From JAAYUD01 sp041907665 (GTDB lineage Bacteria > Bacteroidota > Bacteroidia > Bacteroidales > Bacteroidaceae): 57,388 bases of DNA. Each line of letters opens with the position of its first letter. Positions within the stretch are counted from its first letter, which is position 1. A program made the position numbers and the translations under genes. Location of the stretch: NCBI GenBank assembly GCA_041907665.1, contig JAYRGW010000022.1:1-57388 (forward strand), read 5' to 3'. This document shows, piece after piece, positions 40,409 through 49,558 of this stretch. The notes beneath the pieces are model-generated. The model saw only the letters and a program-made list of their open reading frames with translations, was not told the DNA's origin and made no database searches.

Positions 40409-41044
40409 ATGAAAGTCGTAGCAATTAATGGAAGTCCTCATAAGGAAGGAAATACCTATCATGCGTTGGTGCAGATTGGTAAGCAGTTACAAGAAAGTAA
40501 TATCGATATGGAGATTATTCATATTGGCAACAAAGCTGTGAGAGGCTGTATCGCTTGTGGTGGTTGTGCCAGAAATAAGGACGAGAAGTGTGTCATTACT
40601 ACCGATCCACTGAATGAATGGATACAGAAGATGAAGGATGCAGATGGTATCATTTTGGCCTCCCCTGTTTATTATGCCGGAATTGCTGGAACGATGAAAT
40701 CCTTTTTAGATAGGGCCTTTTGTGTCTCTGGTAATAATGGTAATTTATTTCGTCAGAAAGTTGGTGCAGCAGTTGTTGTTTTACGCCGTACGGGAGGTTC
40801 ATACACTTTCGATGGTTTGAATCATTATCTAAATTATTCGGAAATGATTCTTGCTACTTCCAATTATTGGAATATAGTCCACGGAGCTGCTCCTGGTGAG
40901 GTATTGCAAGATGAAGAGGGCATACAGATTATGGAAGTGCTGGGTAAAAATATGGCATGGCTGCTTAAAATGCGTGAGTTGACAAAAGAGATACTTCCAA
41001 GTCCGATTGCTGTAAACAAGATTAAAACTAATTTTATTCGGTAA
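40409..41044 (+). CDS. Iron-sulfur flavoprotein / NAD(P)H-dependent FMN reductase
   Basis: The 211-residue protein has the flavodoxin-like FMN site MKVVAINGSPHKEGNTYHAL and ADGIILASPVYYAGIAGTMK. The cluster C47-x2-C50-x2-C53-x7-C61 matches the compact CX2CX2CX4-7C motif of iron-sulfur flavoproteins, so a 4Fe-4S centre plus FMN is likely. It would transfer electrons to small oxidants or quinones. The adjacent divergent HxlR regulator supports an oxidant- or electrophile-induced role. Confidence 0.85.
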   Translation: MKVVAINGSPHKEGNTYHALVQIGKQLQESNIDMEIIHIGNKAVRGCIACGGCARNKDEKCVITTDPLNEWIQKMKDADGIILASPVYYAGIAGTMKSFLDRAFCVSGNNGNLFRQKVGAAVVVLRRTGGSYTFDGLNHYLNYSEMILATSNYWNIVHGAAPGEVLQDEEGIQIMEVLGKNMAWLLKMRELTKEILPSPIAVNKIKTNFIR

Positions 41045-41078
41045 CATCCGCTTGGTTCAAATACATGGTCAAAAAAAA
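41045..41078. other. Start of a 1.4-kb gene-free region (41045-42436)
   Basis: No protein or known RNA gene is seen from here to 42436. The region holds three long perfect inverted repeats, smaller hairpins and copy 2 of the dispersed repeat, listed separately. The stretch 41300-41730 has only short hairpins, such as TCGCCC/GGGCGA near 41550, and nothing else recognisable. Confidence 0.6.
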
Positions 41079-41198
41079 CAGACGTATGTCGCAGCCATAA
41101 CTAACGGATGTTACTGCGGTAACTAACAGAAGTTATCATGACAACTAACGTTAGTTTCTTCGACAACATCCGTTAGTTATGGCTGCGACATACGTCTG
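41079..41198. repeat. Perfect 34-bp inverted repeat with 52-base centre
   Basis: The arms 41079-41112 and 41165-41198 are exact reverse complements over 34 bases. The centre holds the 14-base palindrome AACTAACGTTAGTT and a further TAACT/AGTTA pair, so the motif AACTAAC/GTTAGTT occurs repeatedly. Transcribed from either side, it would form a very long RNA hairpin 35 bases after the flavoprotein stop codon. Confidence 0.9.
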
Positions 41199-41232
41199 AT
41201 TATTTGCAAGGCAAAACAAGTTCACAGCCGTC

Positions 41233-41296
41233 GTTGTCGTATGTTAGTTTTTTCGTTGACGTCCTTAAGTTTTCGGAAAAACTAACATACGACAAC
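41233..41296. repeat. Perfect 20-bp inverted repeat
   Basis: GTTGTCGTATGTTAGTTTTT (41233-41252) pairs with 41277-41296 around a 24-base loop. It shares the GTATGTTAGTT type of sequence with the larger repeat just before it, so the two probably belong to one repeat family. Confidence 0.85.
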
Positions 41297-41732
41297 ATTT
41301 TTAGGAGCATATGTCGTTTTGGAAGGATAAAGACAATACAGATTTGTTGAAGTCGTCGGTTCTTACTGATACTTACAGACACCTCGTGTAGATATGTAAA
41401 ACCTCGTTTTTTCTATTTTAGTTACGAAAACGTTTCTGTCACCGTTACTGACTGTATATCAACATTATACGTGCACATGACGCCAAAACATAACACGAAA
41501 AACATGTTTTCTCTCAGAGAATCAATGCGTTATGATTTCTCTCAAATTCGCCCTGATAATGGGCGATACAAGGGGGTGATGAAAGTTGGCGTGTGAGAAT
41601 TCTTTTTTCGACCTCGTTTTCAGAAGTGAACATGGAGAGCAAAACCGATACTATTTTAACCATACCGAAGTGATACTTTCAAATGTGCGGAATCGACACT
41701 GTGTTTCCCAAAAATGATAACAATAAACATAA

Positions 41733-41796
41733 AAATTCATAAGGACGAAACTAAAAGTTTGTAACTAGAAACATTTATTTTCGTCCTTATGAATTT
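41733..41796. repeat. Perfect 18-bp inverted repeat
   Basis: AAATTCATAAGGACGAAA (41733-41750) pairs with TTTCGTCCTTATGAATTT (41779-41796) around a 28-base loop. The sequence is unrelated to the AACTAAC-type hairpins upstream. A smaller hairpin GGCTACA/TGTAGCC follows at 41890-41909. Confidence 0.85.
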
Positions 41797-42045
41797 CTCG
41801 CTGTCTATCAACGAATTACATACAGTATGTCTATGTCATAGCTCTAATTCGAGTTACATGCGAGCGATGGAACAATAGCAAAAATAGTGGGCTACAATAC
41901 TCTGTAGCCTATGTTGGGATAAGAAAGTATCAGAATATCGGAGAATGTTCACTTTGGGATCTGTTATGAAAAATGATTGTATTCAAAGCACTATATCGTT
42001 GTATCCTTCTGCTGAAATGAGGTAAATACTCCACTTATTTGCATG

Positions 42046-42293
42046 GAAATAAGACAACATATATGCGACTATTCATCGATCCTTTTTTTCAGCAAAACAA
42101 TTATATTCTGAACCTTTGTCACTTCAGTATGACACCATTATGCACTATCACACAGCATATTAACGATGCGCCGTATACAACGCCAGCGAAAAGAGGTCTC
42201 AAAATCGGGGCAAGAGCATATTGTAGGAACGTTATTTCCGGTAGGGGTCTATTTAGACTCAGTCTAAATGGTTGTCTACAGGTAGCTGGTGAC
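42046..42293 (+). repeat. Dispersed 250-bp repeat, copy 2
   Basis: It matches the minus strand of 7432-7680 over its full length, starting at GAAATAAG and ending at GTGAC, with one single-base gap near the end. It carries the palindrome ATTTAGACTCAGTCTAAAT (8-bp arms, TCA centre). The differing base in the centre relative to copy 1 (TCA against TCG) leaves the arms intact. It lies in a gene-free region upstream of the 3-prime end of the universal stress gene. Confidence 0.85.
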
Positions 42294-42436
42294 TCTATTT
42301 GAATATAAACTAGCTTGCTTCATCTTTTTTTTCAATAGCCCATTTTTGATAAAAATTGTTGAGTAGACAAATGCAATAATCTCTTGAAATAGCTTTCAAA
42401 TAGGCTTCCTTAGATGTCAATTTTTTAGATTCCGAA

Positions 42437-43573
42437 TCAGTTGGACGAATTAATATTGAGCATCATTAGCGGCGTATCCGAATGGAATATCATGCGTTGT
42501 GCTATGCTCGGATTAAATAGTCGTGAGAATACATTCCGTTTACGAGAAGTCAAGGCTATAATATCAATGCCATTGTCTTTTATGTATGTATCGAGACTTT
42601 TCAGTAGATCGTCGTCTTTCACCACGTCATAATGTATGTCAATAGATGGATATTGATGTTGAAAGTAGTCCTTAATACCTGCGAGTTTTATTTCGTTCCA
42701 AGTATTGTGAGTGCCTTCAAGATGCAATAGAGAAATAGAAAAGTGATAATTGCTTTTCCATGCTTTAATAAATGTATCAAAAGCAATCAGATCAAATTGC
42801 TCGAAGTTGGTGATAAAAGCAATATGTTTTACATCATTGAAATCCTTGAGCGGTGTATTCTCGGGGATGGCTAGAATACTAACTCTTCCGCGTTCGATGA
42901 TTTCGGCTGTAACGCTTCCCATCAGGTCAACATCTTTTTTGTGTTTGCCTCGAGTTCCCATGATAATTAGATTGGGACGTTTCTCTTTGGAGTAGCGCAA
43001 TATTTCTTCTTCGGGTATACCTTCTTTTAAGATGCATGTGTATCTGACATCGGGGAATTCATGACTTGCTATCTTTTGATTGATACAGTCACATAGCTCG
43101 TCTATTTCTTTTTGGATTTTTGCCAACTCAATTTTCGATTCTTTATCGTTTCCTAATGGAAAGTTGAATGCTTCTCCGTAATAAGGTAAAGATGAGAAAG
43201 TTGAGGTCAGATATACGTGCATAAGAATAATTTGATAATGCATTTTGTATGCGATATGGAAAGCTATTTCACAAACTCGCATTGAGTATTCGGAGAAGTC
43301 TACCGGAACAAGAATTTCTTGACCGCTTTCTTCTGCTATGGGTAACTTCCCTCCCACTACACTTTCGGCAAGCCATGCAGGACTTTCGGTGATCTTTAGA
43401 GCTTGTGGCAGGTCACGTTCTTTTATACGTACTCTAACTCCCGACGAAACGACAGGATTGAGTGGATGCAGATTGGCGATATAAACATCAATGCCTTCTT
43501 TCTCAAGAAAATTTTTAAGAATGAGTGCCTTGTTGTAGGTCAACGTAACTAATGTGACTAACTTATCTTCCAT
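42437..43573 (-). CDS. Universal stress protein with N-terminal DUF2007-like domain and two Usp domains
   Basis: The 378-residue protein starts with a small domain (about 1-75; VTLTYNKALILKNFLEKEGI, VRVRIKERDLPQAL) resembling DUF2007 signal-transducing proteins. Two Usp folds follow. The first (about 88-245) has ILVPVDFSEYSMRVCEIAFH and the ATP-binding pattern IMGTRGKHKKDVDLMGSVTA. The second (about 255-378) is less canonical and ends FHSDTPLMMLN. Tandem Usp proteins respond to starvation or oxidative stress, usually with unknown partners. The upstream Met at 43636 is less likely than ATG 43573. Confidence 0.85.
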   Translation of the reverse strand: MEDKLVTLVTLTYNKALILKNFLEKEGIDVYIANLHPLNPVVSSGVRVRIKERDLPQALKITESPAWLAESVVGGKLPIAEESGQEILVPVDFSEYSMRVCEIAFHIAYKMHYQIILMHVYLTSTFSSLPYYGEAFNFPLGNDKESKIELAKIQKEIDELCDCINQKIASHEFPDVRYTCILKEGIPEEEILRYSKEKRPNLIIMGTRGKHKKDVDLMGSVTAEIIERGRVSILAIPENTPLKDFNDVKHIAFITNFEQFDLIAFDTFIKAWKSNYHFSISLLHLEGTHNTWNEIKLAGIKDYFQHQYPSIDIHYDVVKDDDLLKSLDTYIKDNGIDIIALTSRKRNVFSRLFNPSIAQRMIFHSDTPLMMLNINSSN

Positions 43574-43665
43574 TTTCAATGCTTTTGTATCTATTCTATA
43601 ACAAATAATCCCAATTGTTTCATCGAAATATGGCAATTGGGATTATCGGTTAGTATTCTTGTTGT

Positions 43666-43950
43666 TTACACTATCGCAGGAATAGGCTCTTGTTGTAATA
43701 AGATATTATTTTCTTTTAATATATTTAGAGCCCGATCTAAGACCGTAGTATCGTCAAGCATCACCAAACCGCCATCAGGTCCCGGTTCAATGTGTAATCC
43801 AACACTTTTACCATCTTTAAAATTATAACCGCCAAAGAAGTTTCGAACGGTATCGACATCTAAGCCCAATTCGCTGGCAATTCTACGCATACTGCCCGTT
43901 GGTAACGAGTCTTTAATCTTGCGAAGTTCATTAAATGTTATTGTCCTCAT
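43666..43950 (-). CDS. Small helix-turn-helix-like conserved protein
   Basis: The 94-residue protein contains a helix-turn-helix-like segment (SMRRIASELGLDVDTVRNFF, about 20-39) followed by a short beta region (GLHIEPGPDGGLVMLDD) and a helix. It looks like a small DNA-binding protein of a kind seen in Bacteroidales, but I cannot name a family. It lies between the universal stress gene and batE, without tight coupling to either. Confidence 0.65.
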   Translation of the reverse strand: MRTITFNELRKIKDSLPTGSMRRIASELGLDVDTVRNFFGGYNFKDGKSVGLHIEPGPDGGLVMLDDTTVLDRALNILKENNILLQQEPIPAIV

Positions 43951-44090
43951 GTCATATACAATTTAAGAGTTAATAAACATGTTTGCTTAAAATCACGCCT
44001 TAAACTTAATAATAAAAAAAGGATAAAACAAATAATTTCACATTTTCTTATAATAAATTATCGTTGTCGTGGATAATTTAAGTATCCTAT

Positions 44091-44861
44091 TTAAATCACT
44101 TCTATATCCGATGTATGTACCCAACCTTCTTTGCCATCTTCGAGTTGAATATCTTTCCATTCGTTCATCGAATTATCTTTGATTGTTACCTTGTGACCGT
44201 CGTGTATTTCGAATAATTTTGTTCCTGTTTCGCTTGGAGTGCTACGCACAATAACGCTATGGCTCATAATGATAGCTGTGCTTCTGTTTACTAGACCATC
44301 TTTCTGATTGAATGCGAATATATTGGCAAGAATAGTCATACCAAGAAATATCAAACCGAATACAAATCCTATCTTTTTGACTTTAACATACTTGGAGAAT
44401 ACATAAAAGTATACGGAAGCAATAAAAATGAAAAAGAAGAATATACCCCATTTGGCCCATCCATCGGCGCTTACAGAATTGTTCAGCGTTTTGATCCATG
44501 TAATGAAGAAAAGTTCGGGAGTAGGATTTGCTTTATCCAGCGTTTTGCTCCGTGCAATTTCCAGATTGTTGCGAATGTCGCTATTATATGGCTCGAGCAG
44601 CAATGCCCGTTCGTAATTTAAAATAGACTTGGCTATTTCGTTGTGTTTATAATAGCTGTTGCCCAGATTGTAATAGACTTCGGCCGATTCTCCTTTTTTT
44701 AGAATGTTTTCATAAAGTTGAATAGCGGTGGCATAATTTGCCTTTGAATATGCTACGTCGGCATCTTTTTTCATCTTGTTCACTGCATCGGACGAAGAAG
44801 CAAAACAAGATGCAGAAACCGTCAATAATATACTGATAATGATAAATGTTATTTTTTTCAT
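44091..44861 (-). CDS. batE: Aerotolerance protein BatE (TPR and SH3-like)
   Basis: The 256-residue protein has a signal peptide, two or three TPR repeats (about 28-105, including ATAIQLYENILKKGESAEVYYNLGNSYYKHNEIAKSI), two membrane helices (about 135-155 and 165-180) and a C-terminal SH3-like domain (VIVRSTPSETGTKL to GWVHTSDIEVI). A good ribosome binding site GGAGG lies about 13 bases before the ATG, right at the batD stop. It is the last gene of the bat operon, which was linked to oxygen tolerance in Bacteroides fragilis. Confidence 0.9.
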   Translation of the reverse strand: MKKITFIIISILLTVSASCFASSSDAVNKMKKDADVAYSKANYATAIQLYENILKKGESAEVYYNLGNSYYKHNEIAKSILNYERALLLEPYNSDIRNNLEIARSKTLDKANPTPELFFITWIKTLNNSVSADGWAKWGIFFFFIFIASVYFYVFSKYVKVKKIGFVFGLIFLGMTILANIFAFNQKDGLVNRSTAIIMSHSVIVRSTPSETGTKLFEIHDGHKVTIKDNSMNEWKDIQLEDGKEGWVHTSDIEVI

Positions 44862-44878
44862 CTTACTACTCTCCTCCT

Positions 44879-46735
44879 TTATTTACGCTTGATTGAGTTT
44901 TCCATCTTGCTCATGATTTCCATACACGAAGTATAAACCTTGTCCATGGCTTGATTGGTATCGCCGCCTGGAGCAAAGTGTGCAAACTCACATTCGTTCA
45001 ATGTATTCAAGAAATCTTTTATAAGTTCTTCGCTTACGCCATAATTTCTTAGATTCTCCTCAATATTATCTTTTGATAGTTGAGATACCGGAATATTCAA
45101 TTTGTCGCTTGTGTATCCCCAGAGTGCCTTTAAAACTTCATCATAGAATTCATCTTTCTTATTTTCAATCAACAATTTTCCTGCATACTTCAGTCGTTTG
45201 TTGGCTACTTTGTTTGCTTTCTTATTACGTACTTTAGCCAGATTGGCATTTTCTACTATTTGTTGATGATAAAGAATCAAGAAGACAATGAAGGCAATGC
45301 CTGGAATAATATACCATAGCCAGTAGGTGATCGATCCAAACAATACCGAACCTTGGGGCTCGAGAGATATATTATTCATCTTAATATAACGTATGTCGTC
45401 TCCCAGTACCTTGACGTCTTGTTTATTGGTGAAATTTTGTATTTGCTGCGATGCATTGCCGGCACCTTTTTCTACTTCAATAGTGTAGGGTTGTGTGCGT
45501 ATCGTTTTGTATGTATTGCTACTGCTATCAAAATAGGTCAACGTTGCTGCGGGAATGGTAAAGGTTCCCGGATCACGTGGAATCAATAGATAGTCTATGG
45601 TCTTTGTCCCTTCTACACCAGCAGCTGTAAGTTGAGTATTCTCTTTGATTTTCGGATCATACTTTTCAAAATTGTCAGGGAAGTTGATAATCGGAGCTGA
45701 AAGTAGTTTCAAATTACCCGTTCCTGAGATGATAATATGCATGGTAATAGCATCATTAGTCTTTACTTTATGACTATTGATAGAAGAAGTCATTCTGAAA
45801 GTACCTACACCGCCTGAGAAATTGGATGGACGAGTGGGTAGTGGAATAACATTGATATTGAGTACCGGTGAGGTTAATGTCTTTTTGTAATTGATGATAT
45901 TACCTCCACCATTGAAGAATGCGTCAAAAGGATCGGCTGTTTGTGACACTTTCGATACTACAGCATCGAATCGAGCGCTACCTATTTTGAGCTTGCCCGA
46001 TTGCTGCGGGAAAAGAACGAATTGTCGATATATGGTGGTATAATAATTGTGACCATGGTAGGTCGCTGTTGTCCATCTTGCATTTGTAGGCAGCTGTACC
46101 TCTTGCGAATGGAACCCTTTAAAATCTGGCAATACTACATTGTCGAATCGGAGATTGGCTTCACGCGTATAGATACGGTAGGTAAGTACCATTGCTTCTT
46201 GTTCGTGAACAGTTGCTTTATTGAGTGTACCTGTAACAAATAAGTCTCCTGACGATAATCCATGATTTGATGAAGAATGTACATTGTGTCCTCCACCATT
46301 GTTACCTCTTGTACCTCCGCCTGAAGAATGTCCGCCACTGCCGGCAACAACTTTGATATGAACACCGTTTGATGTCACGTGTTCGCCGTTGGCTTGAGCT
46401 GACGCGCCTCCTATGGAGTATGTTCCGGTCGCTGTAGCCATTAATATATATGTGAAAGTGACGCTCCCCGAAGAAGAGACATGTCCATTGATTATTTGTG
46501 TGCTACTCTCTTCTGAGCGACTAGGCCCGATGAGCACGTCAAATCCTTTAATGGATGGAGCACGGAAGTTGGCGACATTGGTCGTACCGATAGTAAACGA
46601 TAAGCGGAATTGTTCGCCTACGGATACAGTTTGCGGAGCAGAAGCTGTAAATCTGACTTTCGCTTCGGTGTGCTGTACAAATACTACTGTTACTAATAAG
46701 ACAAGTATGAATAAACTCTTTTTCATCATTCTCAT
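44879..46735 (-). CDS. batD: Aerotolerance protein BatD
   Basis: The 618-residue protein has a signal peptide and a long extracytoplasmic region of immunoglobulin-like strands (about 25-450, with a Gly/Ser/His-rich linker near 130-165). One membrane helix follows (about 470-492, WYIIPGIAFIVFLILYH), then a cytoplasmic helical domain that includes LKALWGYTSDKLNIPVSQLS. The domain order matches BatD, thought to scaffold the Bat complex in the inner membrane. The start may also be either of the Met codons at 46729 or 46726. It lies 11 bases after batC. Confidence 0.92.
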   Translation of the reverse strand: MRMMKKSLFILVLLVTVVFVQHTEAKVRFTASAPQTVSVGEQFRLSFTIGTTNVANFRAPSIKGFDVLIGPSRSEESSTQIINGHVSSSGSVTFTYILMATATGTYSIGGASAQANGEHVTSNGVHIKVVAGSGGHSSGGGTRGNNGGGHNVHSSSNHGLSSGDLFVTGTLNKATVHEQEAMVLTYRIYTREANLRFDNVVLPDFKGFHSQEVQLPTNARWTTATYHGHNYYTTIYRQFVLFPQQSGKLKIGSARFDAVVSKVSQTADPFDAFFNGGGNIINYKKTLTSPVLNINVIPLPTRPSNFSGGVGTFRMTSSINSHKVKTNDAITMHIIISGTGNLKLLSAPIINFPDNFEKYDPKIKENTQLTAAGVEGTKTIDYLLIPRDPGTFTIPAATLTYFDSSSNTYKTIRTQPYTIEVEKGAGNASQQIQNFTNKQDVKVLGDDIRYIKMNNISLEPQGSVLFGSITYWLWYIIPGIAFIVFLILYHQQIVENANLAKVRNKKANKVANKRLKYAGKLLIENKKDEFYDEVLKALWGYTSDKLNIPVSQLSKDNIEENLRNYGVSEELIKDFLNTLNECEFAHFAPGGDTNQAMDKVYTSCMEIMSKMENSIKRK

Positions 46736-46746
46736 AAATTAAACAA

Positions 46747-47454
46747 TTACCAGTTCTTCTCTAAGCGATTACCTTTTATACCTTGTTTCTTCACTTTGTT
46801 TTGCGTTCCTTTTTCTTCTTGCATAACAGCATTTAGCAACTGGTCGGCATTTTGTTTCGACATCTTGTTTTGGTTCTGCTTCTGCTGTTGTTGGTTTTGT
46901 TTGTTCTGATCTTTATTCTGTTTATTTTGATCTTGTTTGTTTTTATCCTTCTTGTTTTGCTTGTTCTTATCTTTATTCTTGTCTTTCTTATTTTTATCTT
47001 TGTTCTTATTTTGAGGCTGTTTCTTCAGTAATTTCTGAGCAAGTGCCAAGTTGTAACGAGTTTCTTCGTCATTAGGATTGTTGAATAGTGAAGAAGAAAA
47101 AGCTTTTATTGCATTAGCATAGTCTTTATTGGCCATGAGCAATACACCCATATTGTGATAGATAGAAGCAAGCTTCGACTTTTCTTTTTCGTTCTTGGCA
47201 GCCGACTGATACATTTTCATGGCATCAGAGTACTTTTTCTCCATCGAGAGAGTATTGCCTAAGTTATACATTGACACAGACGATTTCTTGTTGGTCTCCA
47301 AAGCTTTGCGGTAATAGACTTCCGATTTCACATACGATTTGTTTTGAAAAGCCCGATTACCTTTTCTGATATTGATTCTTTCGTTTTTCTGTGCGTTGGC
47401 GCCCAAAGAGAAAAGCAAAAGACACAACAATAATATGTATTTATTCTTCATCAT
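46747..47454 (-). CDS. batC: Aerotolerance protein BatC (TPR with Lys/Gln/Asn-rich tail)
   Basis: The 235-residue protein has a signal peptide (MMKNKYILLLCLLLFSLGAN), three TPR repeats (about 30-140) and a C-terminal stretch of about 60 residues built almost only of Lys, Gln, Asn and Asp (for example KNKDKNKKDKNKDKNKQNKK). The tail is likely disordered and strongly basic. The codons there form an imperfect purine-rich repeat that is prone to slippage. It lies 4 bases after batB. The TPR part probably mediates contact with BatA/B or BatD. Confidence 0.9.
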   Translation of the reverse strand: MMKNKYILLLCLLLFSLGANAQKNERINIRKGNRAFQNKSYVKSEVYYRKALETNKKSSVSMYNLGNTLSMEKKYSDAMKMYQSAAKNEKEKSKLASIYHNMGVLLMANKDYANAIKAFSSSLFNNPNDEETRYNLALAQKLLKKQPQNKNKDKNKKDKNKDKNKQNKKDKNKQDQNKQNKDQNKQNQQQQKQNQNKMSKQNADQLLNAVMQEEKGTQNKVKKQGIKGNRLEKNW

Positions 47455-47458
47455 GTTA

Positions 47459-48496
47459 CTACCTCTTAATTAATTTGTTGGAAAACAAATGTACATTCTT
47501 AAATCTTGGGTTTCTGAACTCCAATATACATAAGTCGGCTATGAGCAACAATAGAACCAACCAAGCAATGGCCTGAAATTGTTCATCGTATTCACTGAAT
47601 ACTTTAGAATTTATCTCGGCCTTTGCCAATTTGTCTATTTCTCCATTGATTGCTTTTTGAGCCGTATCCGTATTGTCTACTCTAACATAGATACCTTTTC
47701 CTTGTTGTGCCAATTGCTTGCACATATTTTCATCAAGGCGTGTAGTTACTACATTACCTTGTGCATCTCTTAGATAATCGTGAGATCCCGGAATAGGAAT
47801 CGGGCCTCCATTTGGTAGTCCCACACCCAATACATTAACTTCAATTCCTTTCTTTTGCGCTTCTGCTACTGCATCTTCAGCTCCCGGTTCATGATTTTCT
47901 CCATCAGTGATCAACACGATTGCTCTGCCTATACCTTTTTGAGGAGTAAAACTGCGAGTTGCCAAATTTATTGCCGCTCCGATTGCCGTACCTTGCCGTT
48001 GGATCATTGTAGGTGATATAGCATCGAGAAACATTTTGGCCGAAACGAAATCACTCGTTATAGGTAGTTGAGTGAAAGCATCACCCGCAAAAACAATGAA
48101 GCCCACCTTATCGTTGTCTAATTGGTCTACCAACTGAGAGACCAATAATTTTGCACGTTCCAAACGGCTTGGCACTACATCTTGGGCATACATGGAATTG
48201 GATATATCTAGTGCTATAACGATTTCTATACCGTTGCGTTTCACGTTCTCAGCTTTCGTACCGAACTGTGGACGAGCCAGCAATACGGAGAGAAGTCCTA
48301 CAATGCAAAGCATAAGAATGAATTTTGCATCGGGACGGTGTTTGGATACCGACGGCATAAGTTGCGCCATCAGCTCGGGGTCGCCGAATTCACGCAGACG
48401 GCGTCGGCGTTTGAGATTGCTATATAAGTAAAATAGTACTAATGCCGGTAGCAGTAGTAAAAGATATAAATAGGCAGGTTCTTCAAATCGAAACAT
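47459..48496 (-). CDS. batB: Aerotolerance protein BatB (von Willebrand factor A domain)
   Basis: The 345-residue membrane protein has an N-terminal pair of helices (about 8-24 and 58-75), a VWA domain (about 90-290) with an intact metal site (IALDISNSMYAQD and VLITDGENHEPG), and a C-terminal helix (about 312-330). With BatA it forms the metal-dependent adhesion pair of the bat operon. It lies 28 bases after batA. Confidence 0.94.
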   Translation of the reverse strand: MFRFEEPAYLYLLLLLPALVLFYLYSNLKRRRRLREFGDPELMAQLMPSVSKHRPDAKFILMLCIVGLLSVLLARPQFGTKAENVKRNGIEIVIALDISNSMYAQDVVPSRLERAKLLVSQLVDQLDNDKVGFIVFAGDAFTQLPITSDFVSAKMFLDAISPTMIQRQGTAIGAAINLATRSFTPQKGIGRAIVLITDGENHEPGAEDAVAEAQKKGIEVNVLGVGLPNGGPIPIPGSHDYLRDAQGNVVTTRLDENMCKQLAQQGKGIYVRVDNTDTAQKAINGEIDKLAKAEINSKVFSEYDEQFQAIAWLVLLLLIADLCILEFRNPRFKNVHLFSNKLIKR

Positions 48497-48523
48497 TTTA
48501 CTTTTTCTTTTTTATCGTTTATG

Positions 48524-49507
48524 TTAAGGCAACTTCTTCAGCACTGTTTGGCGTAGCAGTATTTCGAGCAATACGCACAATAAAGCCAATAATGCAAAAG
48601 GTTGATATTCTTCGGTACGTTTATTAAACGACTTTACATTCAGTTTTGTTTTTTCCAGTTTATCAATTTCTTGATAAATTTTTTCGAGCTTAGATCGGCT
48701 TGTAGCCCTATAATAGATACCATCTGTGATACCGGCAATCTGAGTCAACGTTTTCTCGTCTATCTCTACAGGCATACTTATATACTGAATTGTTCCGCCT
48801 ACCTGCACCGGATAAGCAGCAGTACCGTTTGATCCTATACCAATGGTATAGATTCGGATGCCGTAGGTGCGGGCTATTTCAGCTGCTGTAAGTGGAGATA
48901 TATCTCCCATATTGTTTGAACCGTCTGTAAGCAAGATGATAACTTTCGATTTTGCTTTGCTGTTTTTAAGATGCGATACAGCATTGGCAAGTCCCATACC
49001 GATAGCTGTACCATCGGGTAGCATACCGGCTTTTATACTCTGAAACAAGTTAAGCAACACGCCATGGTCAATCGTAAGAGGGCATTGAGTGAAACTCTCG
49101 GCTGCAAAAAGTGTCAGACCGATGTTATCATTGGGACGCCCATTTATAAATTCGGCAGCAACATCTTCGGCTGCCTGTATACGATTGGGCTTAATGTCTT
49201 CGGCGAGCATACTGGTCGAAGTATCCAAACACATCATTATATCTATACCTTCTGTTTCGCTGTCTTTCCAACTGTTGGTAGATTGAGGGCGGGCCAAAAT
49301 CAATACGATGAATATGAAAGTACATATTCTAAGTACGAAAGGAGCATGAAGTAGGTATATCTTGAAACTTTTTGGCGTTTTTGCATAAACTCTGGTATCC
49401 GATACTTGTAGAGAAGCACCGGACTTTTTACCTTTTGTAATATACCAAATGATATACGGTATAAGAAAAAGCAGCAAAAACAAATATCCACTATTGGCAA
49501 AAACCAT
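48524..49507 (-). CDS. batA: Aerotolerance protein BatA (von Willebrand factor A domain)
   Basis: The 327-residue protein has two N-terminal helices (about 6-24 and 55-72), a VWA domain (about 85-285) with the metal site MCLDTSTSMLAED and IILLTDGSNNMGD, and a C-terminal helix (about 307-323). It is a paralogue of BatB with the same topology. It follows the 49559 gene by about 50 bases and is the first of the five bat genes proper. Confidence 0.94.
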   Translation of the reverse strand: MVFANSGYLFLLLFLIPYIIWYITKGKKSGASLQVSDTRVYAKTPKSFKIYLLHAPFVLRICTFIFIVLILARPQSTNSWKDSETEGIDIMMCLDTSTSMLAEDIKPNRIQAAEDVAAEFINGRPNDNIGLTLFAAESFTQCPLTIDHGVLLNLFQSIKAGMLPDGTAIGMGLANAVSHLKNSKAKSKVIILLTDGSNNMGDISPLTAAEIARTYGIRIYTIGIGSNGTAAYPVQVGGTIQYISMPVEIDEKTLTQIAGITDGIYYRATSRSKLEKIYQEIDKLEKTKLNVKSFNKRTEEYQPFALLALLCVLLEILLRQTVLKKLP

Positions 49508-49558
49508 TTTAATTCTAGTTAATTAAATTGTTATGTTTATATACGTACACCCTTTTCG

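Noticed and set aside
41200..41382. Minus-strand ORF of 60 codons near the long hairpins
   Set aside because: It runs through both arms of a perfect inverted repeat and has no similarity or start signal that would support coding.
41045..42436. CRISPR array or large structured RNA such as RNase P
   Set aside because: The repeats are inverted rather than regularly spaced direct repeats, and none of the conserved RNase P or tmRNA core sequences is visible.
43666..43950. Toxin-antitoxin antitoxin
   Set aside because: The helix-turn-helix-like segment suggested it, but no small partner gene is adjacent on either side.
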